From assembly GCF_037975245.1 (NCBI RefSeq), contig NC_092572.1, forward strand, positions 12,496,769-12,560,768: DNA of 64,000 nt, written 5' to 3'. Source of the DNA: Apostichopus japonicus (lineage: Eukaryota > Echinodermata > Holothuroidea > Aspidochirotida > Stichopodidae). Below the pieces are notes generated by a model. The model was not told where the DNA came from. It was given only the letters and a program-made list of their open reading frames with translations, and searched no databases. The translations under genes were made by a program, and so were the position numbers. Below, piece by piece: positions 25,649 to 53,198 of this stretch (position 1 is its first letter; every line of letters begins with the position of its first letter).

Positions 25649-27990
25649 CAGGCCCGTCGCACCCGCTACGGTAGGTACGGTATTTACCGTACCACTTTTC
25701 AGCTAAAAAAAAAAAGAGAGAGGGGGAGAAGAAAATAGGTGAGGGAGTTAGAAAATACAGTTCGAATCAATAAAATGCACGAGTCTTCATGACCAAAGCC
25801 GACCCTCTGTACCATCATTGTGTCCTATGATGCGATGAGCCCCGGATGAGCCGGCACGAATTATTCAACGAATTTCAAGTTGTAACTGGGGCGATAGGGG
25901 CCTACGATTCGAGTCGCACCGAATTTCCCCAAACCCCCGAATTCCCCCCATTTCCCTAAGAAGGTGTCAAACCCGGAGATGTTTTACTTAGTTGAGCAGT
26001 GTAACAGTAAATACCGTCCGGCTAATTAGGATCCTGTCATACATGAAGAGTTTCGATTACTTCTTCGGAGCCAAGTTGGGTCACCTCCTTCTGAGTCACA
26101 GTGACAATCTCAGCAGAACTCTCCAGAAAAAAGCTATATCTGCGGCGGAGGGTCAAGAATGTGCCAGTAAAACTGTCGCCATCCTTGCCAAAAAGCGTGA
26201 CCAATTCCAGTCGTTTTGGACCAATGTCACGTCGGAAGCCTTAAAATTAGCCGTAGATGAGCCTGAACAAAAACGGCAGAGGAAAGTGCCAGCCAGATTA
26301 GTTTCTGGTTCGGCCGCGGATATCATGCCTCCAGAATCAGTGGAGGACTACTTCAGGCGAATATACCTGGAGGCAGTTGACACCATTGTCAACTGCATCC
26401 GCGATAGATTTGATCAGGAGGGTTACAAAATCTACTCAAAACTACAGCAGCTGCTTCTCAAAACGTGTAACCAACAACATGTTGACGAAGAACTGTTAAA
26501 ATTCGTATGTGACTTTTACGGCGAGGATCTCCGTAAGGGCGAGCTCAGAGTCCAACTAGAAACCCTTGGGGAAACCATGGAAGCTACGGCCAAACAATCA
26601 GAGTGGACTTTGCCAGAGGTTGTTGACCACATGCGAGGGTTGAGTTTCGGTAATCGTGAGCTCCTCTCACAAGTGTGCACGCTTGTCAAACTAATTTTAG
26701 TGATGCCTGCGACAAATGCAGTAAGTGAACGCTCATTTAGTGCTATGAAGCGTGTAAAGAGTTACTTAAGGTCTACAATGACCCAGCAGCGACTCAACCA
26801 CCTTATGATCTTACATGTACACAAAGATTATGCGGATCGATTGAATCTAGTTGATGCAGCCAACGAATTTACCAGTGCCAAAGACCATCGACGCTCGGTG
26901 TTTGGTACTTTCCATTGATTTGAGTTCGCAGTAGAACGCTGCACACTAACCGATAGCCGGTGCTCCTTTTAACAGCGCCCATGCCCAGGAACCCATGCTC
27001 TTCAGTATAGTAGTCGTTGTGATACCGGGAGCTTATAGGAGCATTAATTCCAGGAAGAAAGAGGGCTAAATTATACGAAAAATGCTCACATTTGCTGACC
27101 CTACAACTCTAATCCTCAATTCTAACAAAGGATACAGTAGATCATCCTATACAACTGAATTGCTACAGGCAATCGGGTAATATCCTATATTCTGCGCCCC
27201 AACTGCAGAAAGAACAATGCTTGGAATTTGGAAATTGGAAAAAGTACTGCAGTATGGAGAGGATTCCACCCAGGTGTTGGTTGTCACCAACGCCGTAACG
27301 AAATAATCATTGTTAACGTTTATTGCATAATTTCAAAAGCCTCACAGAGACTAACCGCACTCGGCGAAATCTTTGCTCACCCACAAAACATTTTTGAGGC
27401 CCTAACCTCAAAGGAAGGTAGACTAATTGAGGAATCATTTAGATAATCGTAACACTCATAAGAACTAGCAAAATTATCAAATTCGGATAAACTGTAACTA
27501 TTACAGTACAGGCAGTTCTGAACCTTTCATTTATTTTTACTGGCGTAACGACGGTGCGGCCGTCCCGCCACTAAGTTGGAAAAGACCTCCAGCCCGTCGG
27601 AATTTCTACCATTCATACCCCTACTATAAGACCCTAGCTAGTAGCTATACCGCCCTGCATACACTTTGTAAGTTTAAAGTGCTATATGCTCTTCCGGTGC
27701 AGCTGTGAAGGACATGGGCGCGAGAAGGTAGAACATCCATGACTAAAGATGGGATTCTTCAGTTCATGTAGTTATAAATGAAAAAATACTGAGTTCGCAG
27801 GAGGAAAGTGTACAACATCGTGGCCAAATTTTGCCCCGCAAGTGCCATTTCCAGCCATCTGGGCGGTTAGAAGATTCAAAAATTTTCTTGTACGCTCCGC
27901 GCCAACCGATGGTGGCGCTCCGCTTAGATAGTAAATCGAACCGGTCAACAAAAATACCGTACCACTTTCAAATACCTTCCGACGGGCCTG
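25649..27990 (+). mobile_element. hAT transposon with perfect 8-bp TSD
   Basis: The element starts CAGGCCCGTCG (25649) and ends CGACGGGCCTG (27990), an 11-bp perfect terminal inverted repeat, with further similarity in the tacggta/taccgta subterminal parts. It is flanked by gtataaac on both sides (25641-25648 and 27991-27998). It carries a hAT transposase frame at 25992-26918 and a subterminal gcgccaaccgatggtggcgc palindrome at 27899-27918. Its 3' 150 bases resemble those of the non-autonomous elements A and B, suggesting that one transposase family mobilised all of them. Confidence 0.9.
25992..26918 (+). CDS. hAT-family transposase, C-terminal part
   Basis: An open frame of 308 codons with no internal stop. 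The first ATG is at 26043; the frame opens at TTG after ttttacttag, which looks like a splice acceptor, so this is probably the last exon. Residues near 20-36 (KSFDYFFGAKLGHLLLS), followed by HSDNLSRTLQ, are typical of ZMYM1/TTF-type hAT proteins. Residues 238-254, MPATNAVSERSFSAMKR, and the following LRSTMTQQRLNHLMILHVHK form the hAT C-terminal dimerisation region. The N-terminal DNA-binding part and the first catalytic acidic residues were not found in the 340 bases between the terminal repeat and this frame. The element may therefore be 5'-deleted. The intact frame suggests recent activity. Confidence 0.85.
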   Translation: MSSVTVNTVRLIRILSYMKSFDYFFGAKLGHLLLSHSDNLSRTLQKKAISAAEGQECASKTVAILAKKRDQFQSFWTNVTSEALKLAVDEPEQKRQRKVPARLVSGSAADIMPPESVEDYFRRIYLEAVDTIVNCIRDRFDQEGYKIYSKLQQLLLKTCNQQHVDEELLKFVCDFYGEDLRKGELRVQLETLGETMEATAKQSEWTLPEVVDHMRGLSFGNRELLSQVCTLVKLILVMPATNAVSERSFSAMKRVKSYLRSTMTQQRLNHLMILHVHKDYADRLNLVDAANEFTSAKDHRRSVFGTFH

Positions 27991-28594
27991 GTATAAACAA
28001 TAGATAAATGATATCCGAATTAGAAATTGGGTGAGAGAAATGTCTACAAACAACTCCTAACGATTAATCCAACTTACAGATGGTGTAAAACATCAACATA
28101 ATACTCTGTATACGTATAACATGCATCCTATTAACTATGCCATATAGAGAGCCACATAATTTGATATAAAAACAAAAGATGTATTACTGATATATGTAAA
28201 CATGTTTCAATGAGGAACGGGGAGTCTGCGTGCTGCTAGGGCGGGGGGGGGGGGGGAGTTCCATGTTTCTTTACTTCAAAACAAAACTGAAAATCAAAAT
28301 ACATATTAAACTATGGCGAAATATACTGTTATAATATACTACCAAAACAATTCATTTTAAATCATTTCAAAGAAACCGATTCTTTGATGCTTAATGAATT
28401 AGCTATCACTACTAGTATATTCAGACATAACAAATTCCAGTTACGTTTTGAATCTTACCTGAAATACGGTGATCCGTGATGTACATGTGTTGGAAAATCA
28501 CTATTAGTAAATGCAGAAAACCATTCTATCCAGCCAAATGTTAATTGCGCAGTAACTTCTTTCATAGACATACAAGATGACAAGGCTAACATGT
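27991..28594. other. No gene recognised; poly-G run
   Basis: Begins with the hAT target duplication. A G-run of about 15 bases lies near 28243-28257. No exon supported. Confidence 0.4.
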
Positions 28595-28693
28595 GACCTG
28601 TACCGTCAAGGTCAATATATGACCTGTCGGCAACGTAAAGATCTCTTCAAACTTGATTGGCCTGCAGAAAGCCAATCATACGATTATGCAAAT
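28595..28693. promoter_or_regulatory. Clustered transcription-factor-like sites
   Basis: Within 100 bases are AGGTCAATATATGACCT (28609-28625), an inverted pair of nuclear-receptor half-sites with 5-base spacing plus another TGACCT just upstream; GATTGGC (28655-28661) mirrored by GCCAATC (28671-28677), two facing CCAAT boxes; and a perfect octamer ATGCAAAT (28686-28693). This is suggestive of a promoter or enhancer, but no transcript start or adjacent exon was identified. Confidence 0.35.
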
Positions 28694-28813
28694 ATGACAT
28701 TGAAATGTAAACTATTTTCAACATTGCTATACAAGCGAAAAAATGACAGATTTTTAAATCAAAAAACACAGCAATGAATGGACAGTACAACAGAGATTAA
28801 TGTAACAGTTAGT

Positions 28814-28854
28814 ACATGTAGCTAGCATGCCATACTGGCATGCTAGCTACATGT
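28814..28854. repeat. Perfect 19-bp palindrome with 3-base loop
   Basis: acatgtagctagcatgcca at 28814-28832 is exactly inverted-complementary to 28836-28854, with loop tac. It could extrude as a cruciform or encode a short hairpin RNA. Without T-tracts or paired flanks its role is unknown. Confidence 0.9.
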
Positions 28855-29403
28855 TGTTTATAGAATTACTCACTGATCGACTTTCACTTAATACCCTAAA
28901 GTGACGATTTGCAGGATAACGATAACGACAATACATTATATATGGGGCTTCCTGGCGATCATAGTAGAGACAAGTAACTAACATAATGAAGAACAAAGAC
29001 AATTATTAGGAGAGGGGAGGGGGAGGGATGGGGTAAGAGAACAAGACAGTAAGTTTCTAAGACGTTACTCTACTGAATTGGAACAAGTAACCTGGCTGCA
29101 AACGAACCAACAGAAAATTCTTCAAAAGTCAACATCGAAGAGTCCTTTAAGAACGTCTCTATGATGGTGACCGTAATACGGGTCGGGAGGGTGGAGGCCC
29201 TGCATGGATTCCAATTCCTGTAATTGCGAAAAAGATATACGAAGTTATATTCATTATGCAACAGATAATTTGGTTGATTTTAATTATTCACCTATAACCC
29301 ATCGTACCCAACCCCTTCTTTTAATTTATATAAAAAAAAATTAAAATGACAAAATATTATTTAGAAAATATTTTTGGAAATGTTTTTAATGTCTCTTTTG
29401 AGG
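28855..29403. other. No gene recognised
   Basis: AT-rich with a G-rich patch near 29012-29032. No exon supported. Confidence 0.4.
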
Positions 29404-29625
29404 TAGCTGTTATACTACTTTTTAATAAAAAGTCGCCCAGAAAGAACCTGGGCACGAAAACCAAACTACCGAACGACTGATCCGCTCTCAACCCCAGTCC
29501 TCTTGCATCGGGACTGTGACTGTGTGATCATCGTCGGGTGTGCATCACCATTCCCCTCGAAAGGGAACAGATACTACACATGATCTTACCCAAAAGGCCG
29601 AGAAGGTAGCTGTTACTACTATTTA
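29404..29625 (-). mobile_element. U2 snRNA-derived SINE-like element, copy 2
   Basis: The minus strand starts CTTCTCGGCCTTTTGGGTAA, then GATCATGTGTAGTATCTGTT (the U2 5' end with its GTAGTA branch-site pairing segment). It continues with a body shared with copy 1, including CACAGTCACAGTC and GACTGGGGTTGAGAG, and ends near GGGCGACTTTTTATT. Flanks aggtagctgttatactact (left) and aggtagctgttactact (right) form a target duplication with a 2-base indel. It is less diverged from U2 than copy 1. The 3' half is not U2 and its origin is unknown. Confidence 0.75.
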
Positions 29626-29910
29626 CCACTTCCACGTCTAGTCTAGACTCCTTCAAATTAATTATTTTGCAATATCACTTCATAGTTTACCTTTCACTTC
29701 CTATCGTAATAAAATCATTTGTATGAACATCACGTAACCTTTCTATGTCTTTTCTGTTTGTAACTCTTCGGTATAATGTTTAAACAAATTCTCAGATTGA
29801 TATTTAACATACAACGAAGTTTACTACTTAAAACATATACAAGTAAAATAAGCACACTTTGGTCTTCATAACTTTCAATTAAATCCAGTGACAGTTTTGT
29901 GGTCTCTATC

Positions 29911-31740
29911 AATAAATGCATTAAAGCATGAACAACACATGCTAAACACACTCTCAATACATGATCAATGCATGCAATAATACATGAACGACACATGCCA
30001 AACATATGAATACATGCATCAATACTTGAAAAAACATGCTTAACACACTCTCAATACATGATCAAAACATGCCTAATAACATGAACAAAACATGCAAAAC
30101 ACATGCTAAACTCTTTCAATAAATGCAAAACACATGCTAAGCACACTTTCAATACTCTATCAAATACATGCAAAACACATGCTAGACACACTCTAAATAC
30201 TCTATCAAATACATGCAAAACACATGCTAGACACACTCTAAATACTCTAGCAATAAATGCATTAATACATGAACAACCCATGCTAAACACACTCCAAAAA
30301 TATGATCAATACATGAACAACACATGCTAAACACACTCCCAAATATGATCAATACATGAACAACACACTCTAAGCACACTCCCAATACTCTATCAAATAC
30401 ATGCAAAACACTTGCTAAGCACACTCTCAATACTATTTCAATAAATACATTAATACATGAACAACACACTCTAAGCACACTCCCAATACTCTATCAAATA
30501 CATGCAAAACACTTGCTAAGGATATACTCTAAATACTCTAGCAATAAATGCATTAATACATGAACAACCCATGCTAAACACACTCCAAAAATATGGTCAA
30601 TACATGAACAACACATGCTAAACACACTCCCAAATATGATCAATACATGAACAACACACTCTAAGCACACTCCCAATACTCTATCAAATACATGCAAAAC
30701 ACTTGCTAAGCACACTCTCAATACTATTTCAATAAATACATTAATACATGAACAACACATGCTTAACACACTCCAAAAATATGATCAATACATGAACAAC
30801 ACACTCTAAGCACACTCCCAATACTCTATCAAATACATGCAAAACACTTGCTAAGGATACTCTAAATACTCTAGCAATAAATGCATTAATACATGAACAA
30901 CCCATGCTAAACACACTCCAAAAATATGATCAATACATGAACAACACATGCTAAACACACTCCCAAATATGATCAATACATGAACAACACACTCTAAGCA
31001 CACTCCCAATACTCTATCAAATACATGCAAAACACTTGCTAAGCACACTCTCAATACTATTTCAATAAATACATTAATACATGAACAACACATGCTTAAC
31101 ACACTCCAAAAATATGATCAATACATGAACAACACACTCTAAGCACACTCCCAATACTCTATCAAATACATGCAAAACACTTGCTAAGGATACTCTAAAT
31201 ACTCTAGCAATAAATGCATTAATACATGAACAACCCATGCTAAGCACACTCCAAAAATATGATCAATACATGAACAACACATGCTAAACACACTCCCAAA
31301 TATAATCAATACATGAACAACACACTCTAAGCACACTCCCAATACTCTATCAAATACATGCAAAACACTTGCTAAGCACACTCTCAATACTATTTCAATA
31401 AATACATTAATACATGAACAACACATGCTTAACACACTGATAACACAATATAAATACGTGTATTAAACCACGAAAAACGTATGCTAAACACACTCTCAAT
31501 TCATGATTAATACATACAAAATAACATGAACAACACATGCTACACACTCTCAATACATGCATTAATACATGAAAAACACATGCTTAACACTCCTAGTACA
31601 TGATTAACACATGCAATAAAACATAAACAACACGTGCTTCACAATGTAAATACATTATCTGTACATGCATTAATACATGAAACCACATGTTAAACAGCTC
31701 TCAAAACATGATCGATACATGAATTATAACATGAACAATA
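29911..31740. repeat. Satellite array with 333-bp higher-order period
   Basis: Short related units (forms of atacatgaacaacacatgct followed by aaacacactc and aatatgatca) fill 1.8 kb. From about 30480 to 31435 a block repeats nearly identically every 333 bases (for example the aggatactctaaatactcta segments near 30854 and 31187), forming a higher-order repeat of about three copies. The outer units are more diverged. Cys/His-rich frames across it are repeat artefacts. The array resumes at 32925-33115 after an insertion. Confidence 0.93.
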
Positions 31741-31745
31741 AGGGC

Positions 31746-31903
31746 TTAATCAACGGTCTAGCGTGCGTTACTCACAGGATTAATGCACGATCGGGGGATA
31801 ATGCAAGCGATGCACGAGGGCGGAGCCCGAGTGCATCCAGCGATAGCATTAACACCCGGAGTGCATTAATCATGTGAGTAACGCACGCTAGACCGTTGAT
31901 TAA
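31746..31903. mobile_element. Hairpin MITE with 42-bp arms inside the satellite
   Basis: ttaatcaacggtctagcgtg, then cgttactcac, at 31746-31787 is inverted-complementary to 31862-31903 with one mismatch region. The interior holds a second imperfect palindrome, gatgcacgagggcggagc/ccgagtgcatc. The terminal motif gtgcgttactcacaggatta recurs at about 32847-32866, so the hairpin may be one end of a larger insertion. Confidence 0.75.
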
Positions 31904-32880
31904 CCCCGTTCATTCATACACTACCATTTGTGTGGGGAAAAAATCATAAAACAAAACATTTTTGGTTACATATAACCAAAGATTTATTAAAGTGATGCCC
32001 GGTAAGTCGAATACCAGCATAACAATGTACATGTGCAATTATAAAGTAATACTGAACGATAGTGAATAATTATAAAGGAAACGTCTTTGAAAGGCTGTCA
32101 TTCATAAAAGATGAACCATAATAACATTTAAACTTATGTTTGGCAATATTTCGGCCATAAAACTATTTTTGAAAGGTCTCAATAACAAGGAACTACAAAC
32201 AATTACTAGTTGGCTTCATCATATCAATACCCTACAGCTTCTGGTTCCCATAGCAACCATTCTAGGGACAAACATGTACGTATGGTATACAGTCAACTCA
32301 TACGATAACATAGTAGGCCTTGTATTGAACACGTACGGTACGTACCGTACCTACGTACGTACACTCACTTGAACGTACACGATACACAGTGCTTGGCACT
32401 GCGGTCGTTTAACTGTAAATTTATATCACTATGAGCAACATAACGGCCTTGCGAACATTTAATTACGGACAGATACTGGATATATTTAAACTCAAAGCAT
32501 CCACAACTGTTTGATGTTTTAATACAGATATAACTATGAATTTTGGAAGTAAACATTCACAGGACTTTGGAAAGAACATTTGGAGAACAGTTTGGACATG
32601 TTAGACGTTTCAGCCCTAACAGCAGCAGCAACGTTAATGTCATTGTTGGAGGCAACAGCTGTGCAGCCTACACTTTGGCCTAGACTCGAGTGCGGATCCA
32701 TGTTTTCGCGTCCTTTACCTCTGTTGGCATCTTGCAAGACTTTTGAACAAGATTTTGTGTTTTTGATGTATTTCGATAGCTCATCAAAGCAGACGACAAA
32801 ACATGGTAACATGGTAACAATTGTATTCATCCGCCGGTAATTTTACCGTGCGTTACTCACAGGATTAACCACGGTCAGCT
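31904..32880. other. Unique sequence inserted in the satellite
   Basis: The segment is bounded by aatcatgtgagtaacgcacg (31868-31887) and cgtgcgttactcacaggatt (about 32847-32866), 20-bp inverted repeats with one mismatch, so it may be a DNA transposon of about 1 kb. An acgtacggtacgtaccgtac palindromic tract lies at about 32331-32353. A minus-strand frame at 32534-32830 is open but resembles no family I know. Confidence 0.4.
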
Positions 32881-32924
32881 GACCTGAATGGACCAATAGG
32901 ATTTAGGAATCTTCACTAAGTATG

Positions 32925-33115
32925 AATGAACACATGCTAATTACTCTCAATACATTATCAATCCGTGCATTAATACACGAAAAACATATGTTTAACACAC
33001 TCTCAATACACGCATAAATACATGAAAAACACATGCTAAACACTCTCAATACATTTTCAGTACATGCATAACACGAAAAAGCACATTCCCAGATACATGA
33101 TTAATACATATTGGC
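32925..33115. repeat. Continuation of the 30-kb satellite
   Basis: Units such as aacacatgctaaacactctc and aatacatgcataaatacatg resume after the 1.1-kb insertion. Confidence 0.8.
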
Positions 33116-33865
<750 letters not shown>

Positions 33866-33894
33866 TTTATTCATATTTATATACATGTAAATAT

Positions 33895-34280
33895 TGATAC
33901 TTTGATGTGCTCTTATTTCAAACACTAATGTAATAATTTTTTGATGTTATATGTTTATGGAACGGAATTCGATAAGGTAATTAATTTGATGTACTCAAAT
34001 TTAAGATACTAATGTAATAATGTTTTGATGTTATATGTTTATGGAACGGAATTCGAAAAGGGAAGTACTTTGATGCATTAAGATTAAAAACATTTATGTA
34101 ATAAAGATTTGATGTAATATGTATAAGGAACGAAATCCGAAATAGGAAGTACTTTCATATACACAGATTAAAAACCCTCGTGTAATAATGTTTTGATTTT
34201 ATATGTTTGTGGAACGGAATTAGAAAAAGGAAAGTATTGTGATGTACTTCAATTAAAAACATTTATGTAATAATGTTTTA
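33895..34280. repeat. 84-bp satellite, about 4 units
   Basis: The motif gaacggaattcg or its variants recurs at about 33960, 34044, 34128 and 34212, exactly 84 bases apart. The rest of each unit reads like tttgatgtact, agattaaaaac, taatgtaataatgttttgat and gttatatgtttatg. The same satellite forms a larger array at 55030-57665. Confidence 0.9.
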
Positions 34281-37034
34281 CTTTTCGCACTTCGCGCGTG
34301 TAAACCGTCTTGCAACGGTTTTTGTTTACATTACTTAAGATGGTAGCAAAACACAAAAACTGCTGAATAACATATGGTTTGATCCGCATCAAACATCCAT
34401 GTGTTAAACCATTTACTAATCAGGGGTACCGAAAGGCAATAATATTGCACCGACTTCAGACTGGTGCAATCCCCGAAAGGTTTTAAAATATCTCCCTCAG
34501 AAGCACTTGCCAACAAATATGCCCCTAGAAATTGGAAATTGCCCACCGGCGCTACGGTGGGCAAGTGAATTACCTCACACACCTAATACTGTCTTTCCAA
34601 AATGTATTCTGCAATGTAAAATAGCCGAGAATATTTTTCCTTCCATTTTTGGCTGTCAGGTTACAGGATATCGAATCTAAAGGTCTTTAATTTTAAAAAA
34701 ATCTTTGGGCTAACCCCAGAAACCATCCCCTCCACCACGCCTAGAGATCAGTACCAGCTGGGCTTCAATTGGTATAGGAGTCCCCGAACAACGGTTTGTC
34801 CGCCTGATTTTCTTTCACCACACATGCCACCCCCCTCCCGATTTGTGATGCTTCCGAAGTGCCCCTCCAAAAATTTGACCCCATATTTTTAAAGCTTTCT
34901 ACACCCATGCCCTCGACCAAGGGGCAATTCGTACGAATTTGCAAAAAATGCTGTTAGAACTGCATTTACCATTTCCTATTTGGGAATGGCTCCGTATAAT
35001 TACGTTGTAATAAATTATCGACATTATATTGTTAGTAGAGTGAACTTTTCGAGATTTCCAACTTGAACAAAATTCCGCACAGCCGAATTTCCTTCGCGTC
35101 CCCTAAGCCTAGTCCGGGGACTTCAACAACATCGTCATTTCTGACAAAATGGGAGCAGTGTGGTTTTTCTGAATGGAGATCAAACCGGAAAAATAAAAAA
35201 TAATTTAAGTTACATTTAAATAATAAAACAGTAAATCTAATTAGACGCCAATAACCACGTAGCAAATATCAAAAGTGGAACTTAAGTATAAAATCAACTT
35301 ACGATTTTAGAGAAAATATAACAAAGCATGAGATTAAAACGAACAGGACACCATCGTAAGAAAAAGAGATGCAAAACACACTATCACATTTCACTGCGCA
35401 CTAAGTAGGTTCCCTAATTCAAACGCCTATCCAGTTTCCAGACTGTTGTTTCTTGGGTTCATAATTGATGTGCTTTCAACCGCCACTGGTCAATAATACA
35501 TTTAATGGAAGAAAAAACATAGTTATTCTGGTGGTGATATAAGTTCAAGATTTGATTTGGTATATAGAGAAATATAAACAATTGAAACATTAAAGTGCGT
35601 AATATTTGGTACCACCATGCTACACGCTCCACAAGCACAACGGCCAGTCTGTCTACCCTTTTGCCCCACTCCAGTCTCTGGTACGCTGAGCAGCAAGCGA
35701 GAGGCAGCAGGTTCTGTTTGTACAGTCGGTATATCCAGGCACGTAGCCAGCTCTGTCGGTCTTGGAAGGGGGAGAGGATGGGCGAAATTAAGATGAATGT
35801 TTCTACCATGGTTTACATTTAATTGTGAAATACTGAATAGTATTGAATCGAAGCTATCGATCTATTGTACAAACATTATTATCTGTTATTTATTGTTCTT
35901 GAACTTCTTTCCTTGGAGCTTCTGCTGTCTGAACTGTTTCTATTATTATCATTTTTGAAAAGTTCCAATTGATCACAAATAAATAACATCAACAAAATCC
36001 TTTTCTAGAGCGTCATGTCTGCTTCATCTCAACTATTAGTGCTCTCGATTCGACCCCGGTGAGTTTAATCCAGTCATTCGGCAGGTCATGTGACGTCATA
36101 AGGCTTGGAAGTGTCTACGAGATTGTACAAAATGAGTGTCTCAATGCAACTAGACATGGTATGTCTGCAACATATTTTTCGCTTGCACTGTCTTATATCG
36201 TAACCTACATAAGAACAGTTTCTTAACGTAGTATTGCATGGTCTACCTTCGCATGTAATCAACAATTAATAAGCTATTCCATTCTGACTTTACCTAAGTT
36301 TAGTTTCATGATTTGAAAGGAGGTTCATATACGGCTGGTTTCAAGAAAAAAATAAGAACGAAAAGCTTCAATATTTCGTTACATAATTGTCACAATATTT
36401 TTCTTTATTTTTAATTTGGCGGAAAGGGGGGGGGAGGGCGGAGGGTTGAAGGAGGTTTGTAGATTCCCATCGGTTTTACTTGTATTTAAATAGATGTAAT
36501 TATCGATACAAAAGGGCGGAGGAGGGTTGCGATAACCTTTATATATAGCAGCCATATAGCCTACATGGCGTTATTTCGTCTGTTCCGCCTTTTATGAACC
36601 ACAGTTCTTTGACAAAACGCGCAATATAAGTATTTGCCTTTATCAATCGAAAGACTTGTATGCTACATTACATACGTTTCATGCTTATTATGAAAGGGAT
36701 TATTCATTTGGTTAAGGTGACATAAAACATGCAAATACATTAAATCGTACGGTTGGTAATTGTGAGAGAAAGCTTCTTCTTTTGTATTATTTGAATATTT
36801 GTATTAGGTTGTTATAGCAACTGAAGATATAAAATTTATATGACATTGGTACAAAGGAAGGAAATGTAATGATTGAAGAAAGTACACCTTCATAAAATCT
36901 ACAAATCAAACATCTCTTTTTGTTGACGCCATGACGAACCATGTAATTGCTGCTTAGTCGCTTATACCATTGATATTAGATAACAGGATGGTCGTTATAA
37001 CGACATCAGCAGTAGCACTGATTTCTATTTTTGT
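34281..37034. other. No gene recognised; upstream region of the lectin gene
   Basis: Notable items are a small perfect stem gcccaccg/cggtgggc near 34540-34561 and a G-run near 36426-36434. A minus-strand open frame at 35459-35809 has no family resemblance I trust. No exon joined plausibly to the downstream gene. Confidence 0.4.
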
Positions 37035-37042
37035 TATAAATA
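37035..37042 (+). promoter_or_regulatory. Candidate TATA box of the lectin gene
   Basis: TATAAATA lies 118 bases upstream of the ATG at 37153, which would give a 5' leader of about 85 bases. Other AT-rich matches exist nearby, so the assignment rests on position. Confidence 0.4.
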
Positions 37043-37152
37043 CTACTTTGATATTTAATAAAAGACAGAATTGACTAAGAAGGAAAGGAACACTTTCATA
37101 ATAATTACAACAGCGTTATTACTATTAAGAAGAAGCTGCATCAAATACTAAG

Positions 37153-53198
<16,046 letters not shown>

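Noticed and set aside
27228-27446. Second coding segment of the hAT element
   Set aside because: Short frame without hAT motifs after the transposase stop; left as non-coding element sequence.
30051-31435. Repeated Cys-rich 83- to 91-residue frames
   Set aside because: They recur with the 333-bp satellite period and have no start, signal or splice context.
29920-31720. Possible CRISPR array from regular short repeats
   Set aside because: Repeats are contiguous satellite units without unique spacers, in a eukaryotic genome.
35459-35809. Minus-strand frame with YQRLEWGKRVDRLAVVLVE
   Set aside because: Looks faintly retroelement-like, but no diagnostic motif could be identified.
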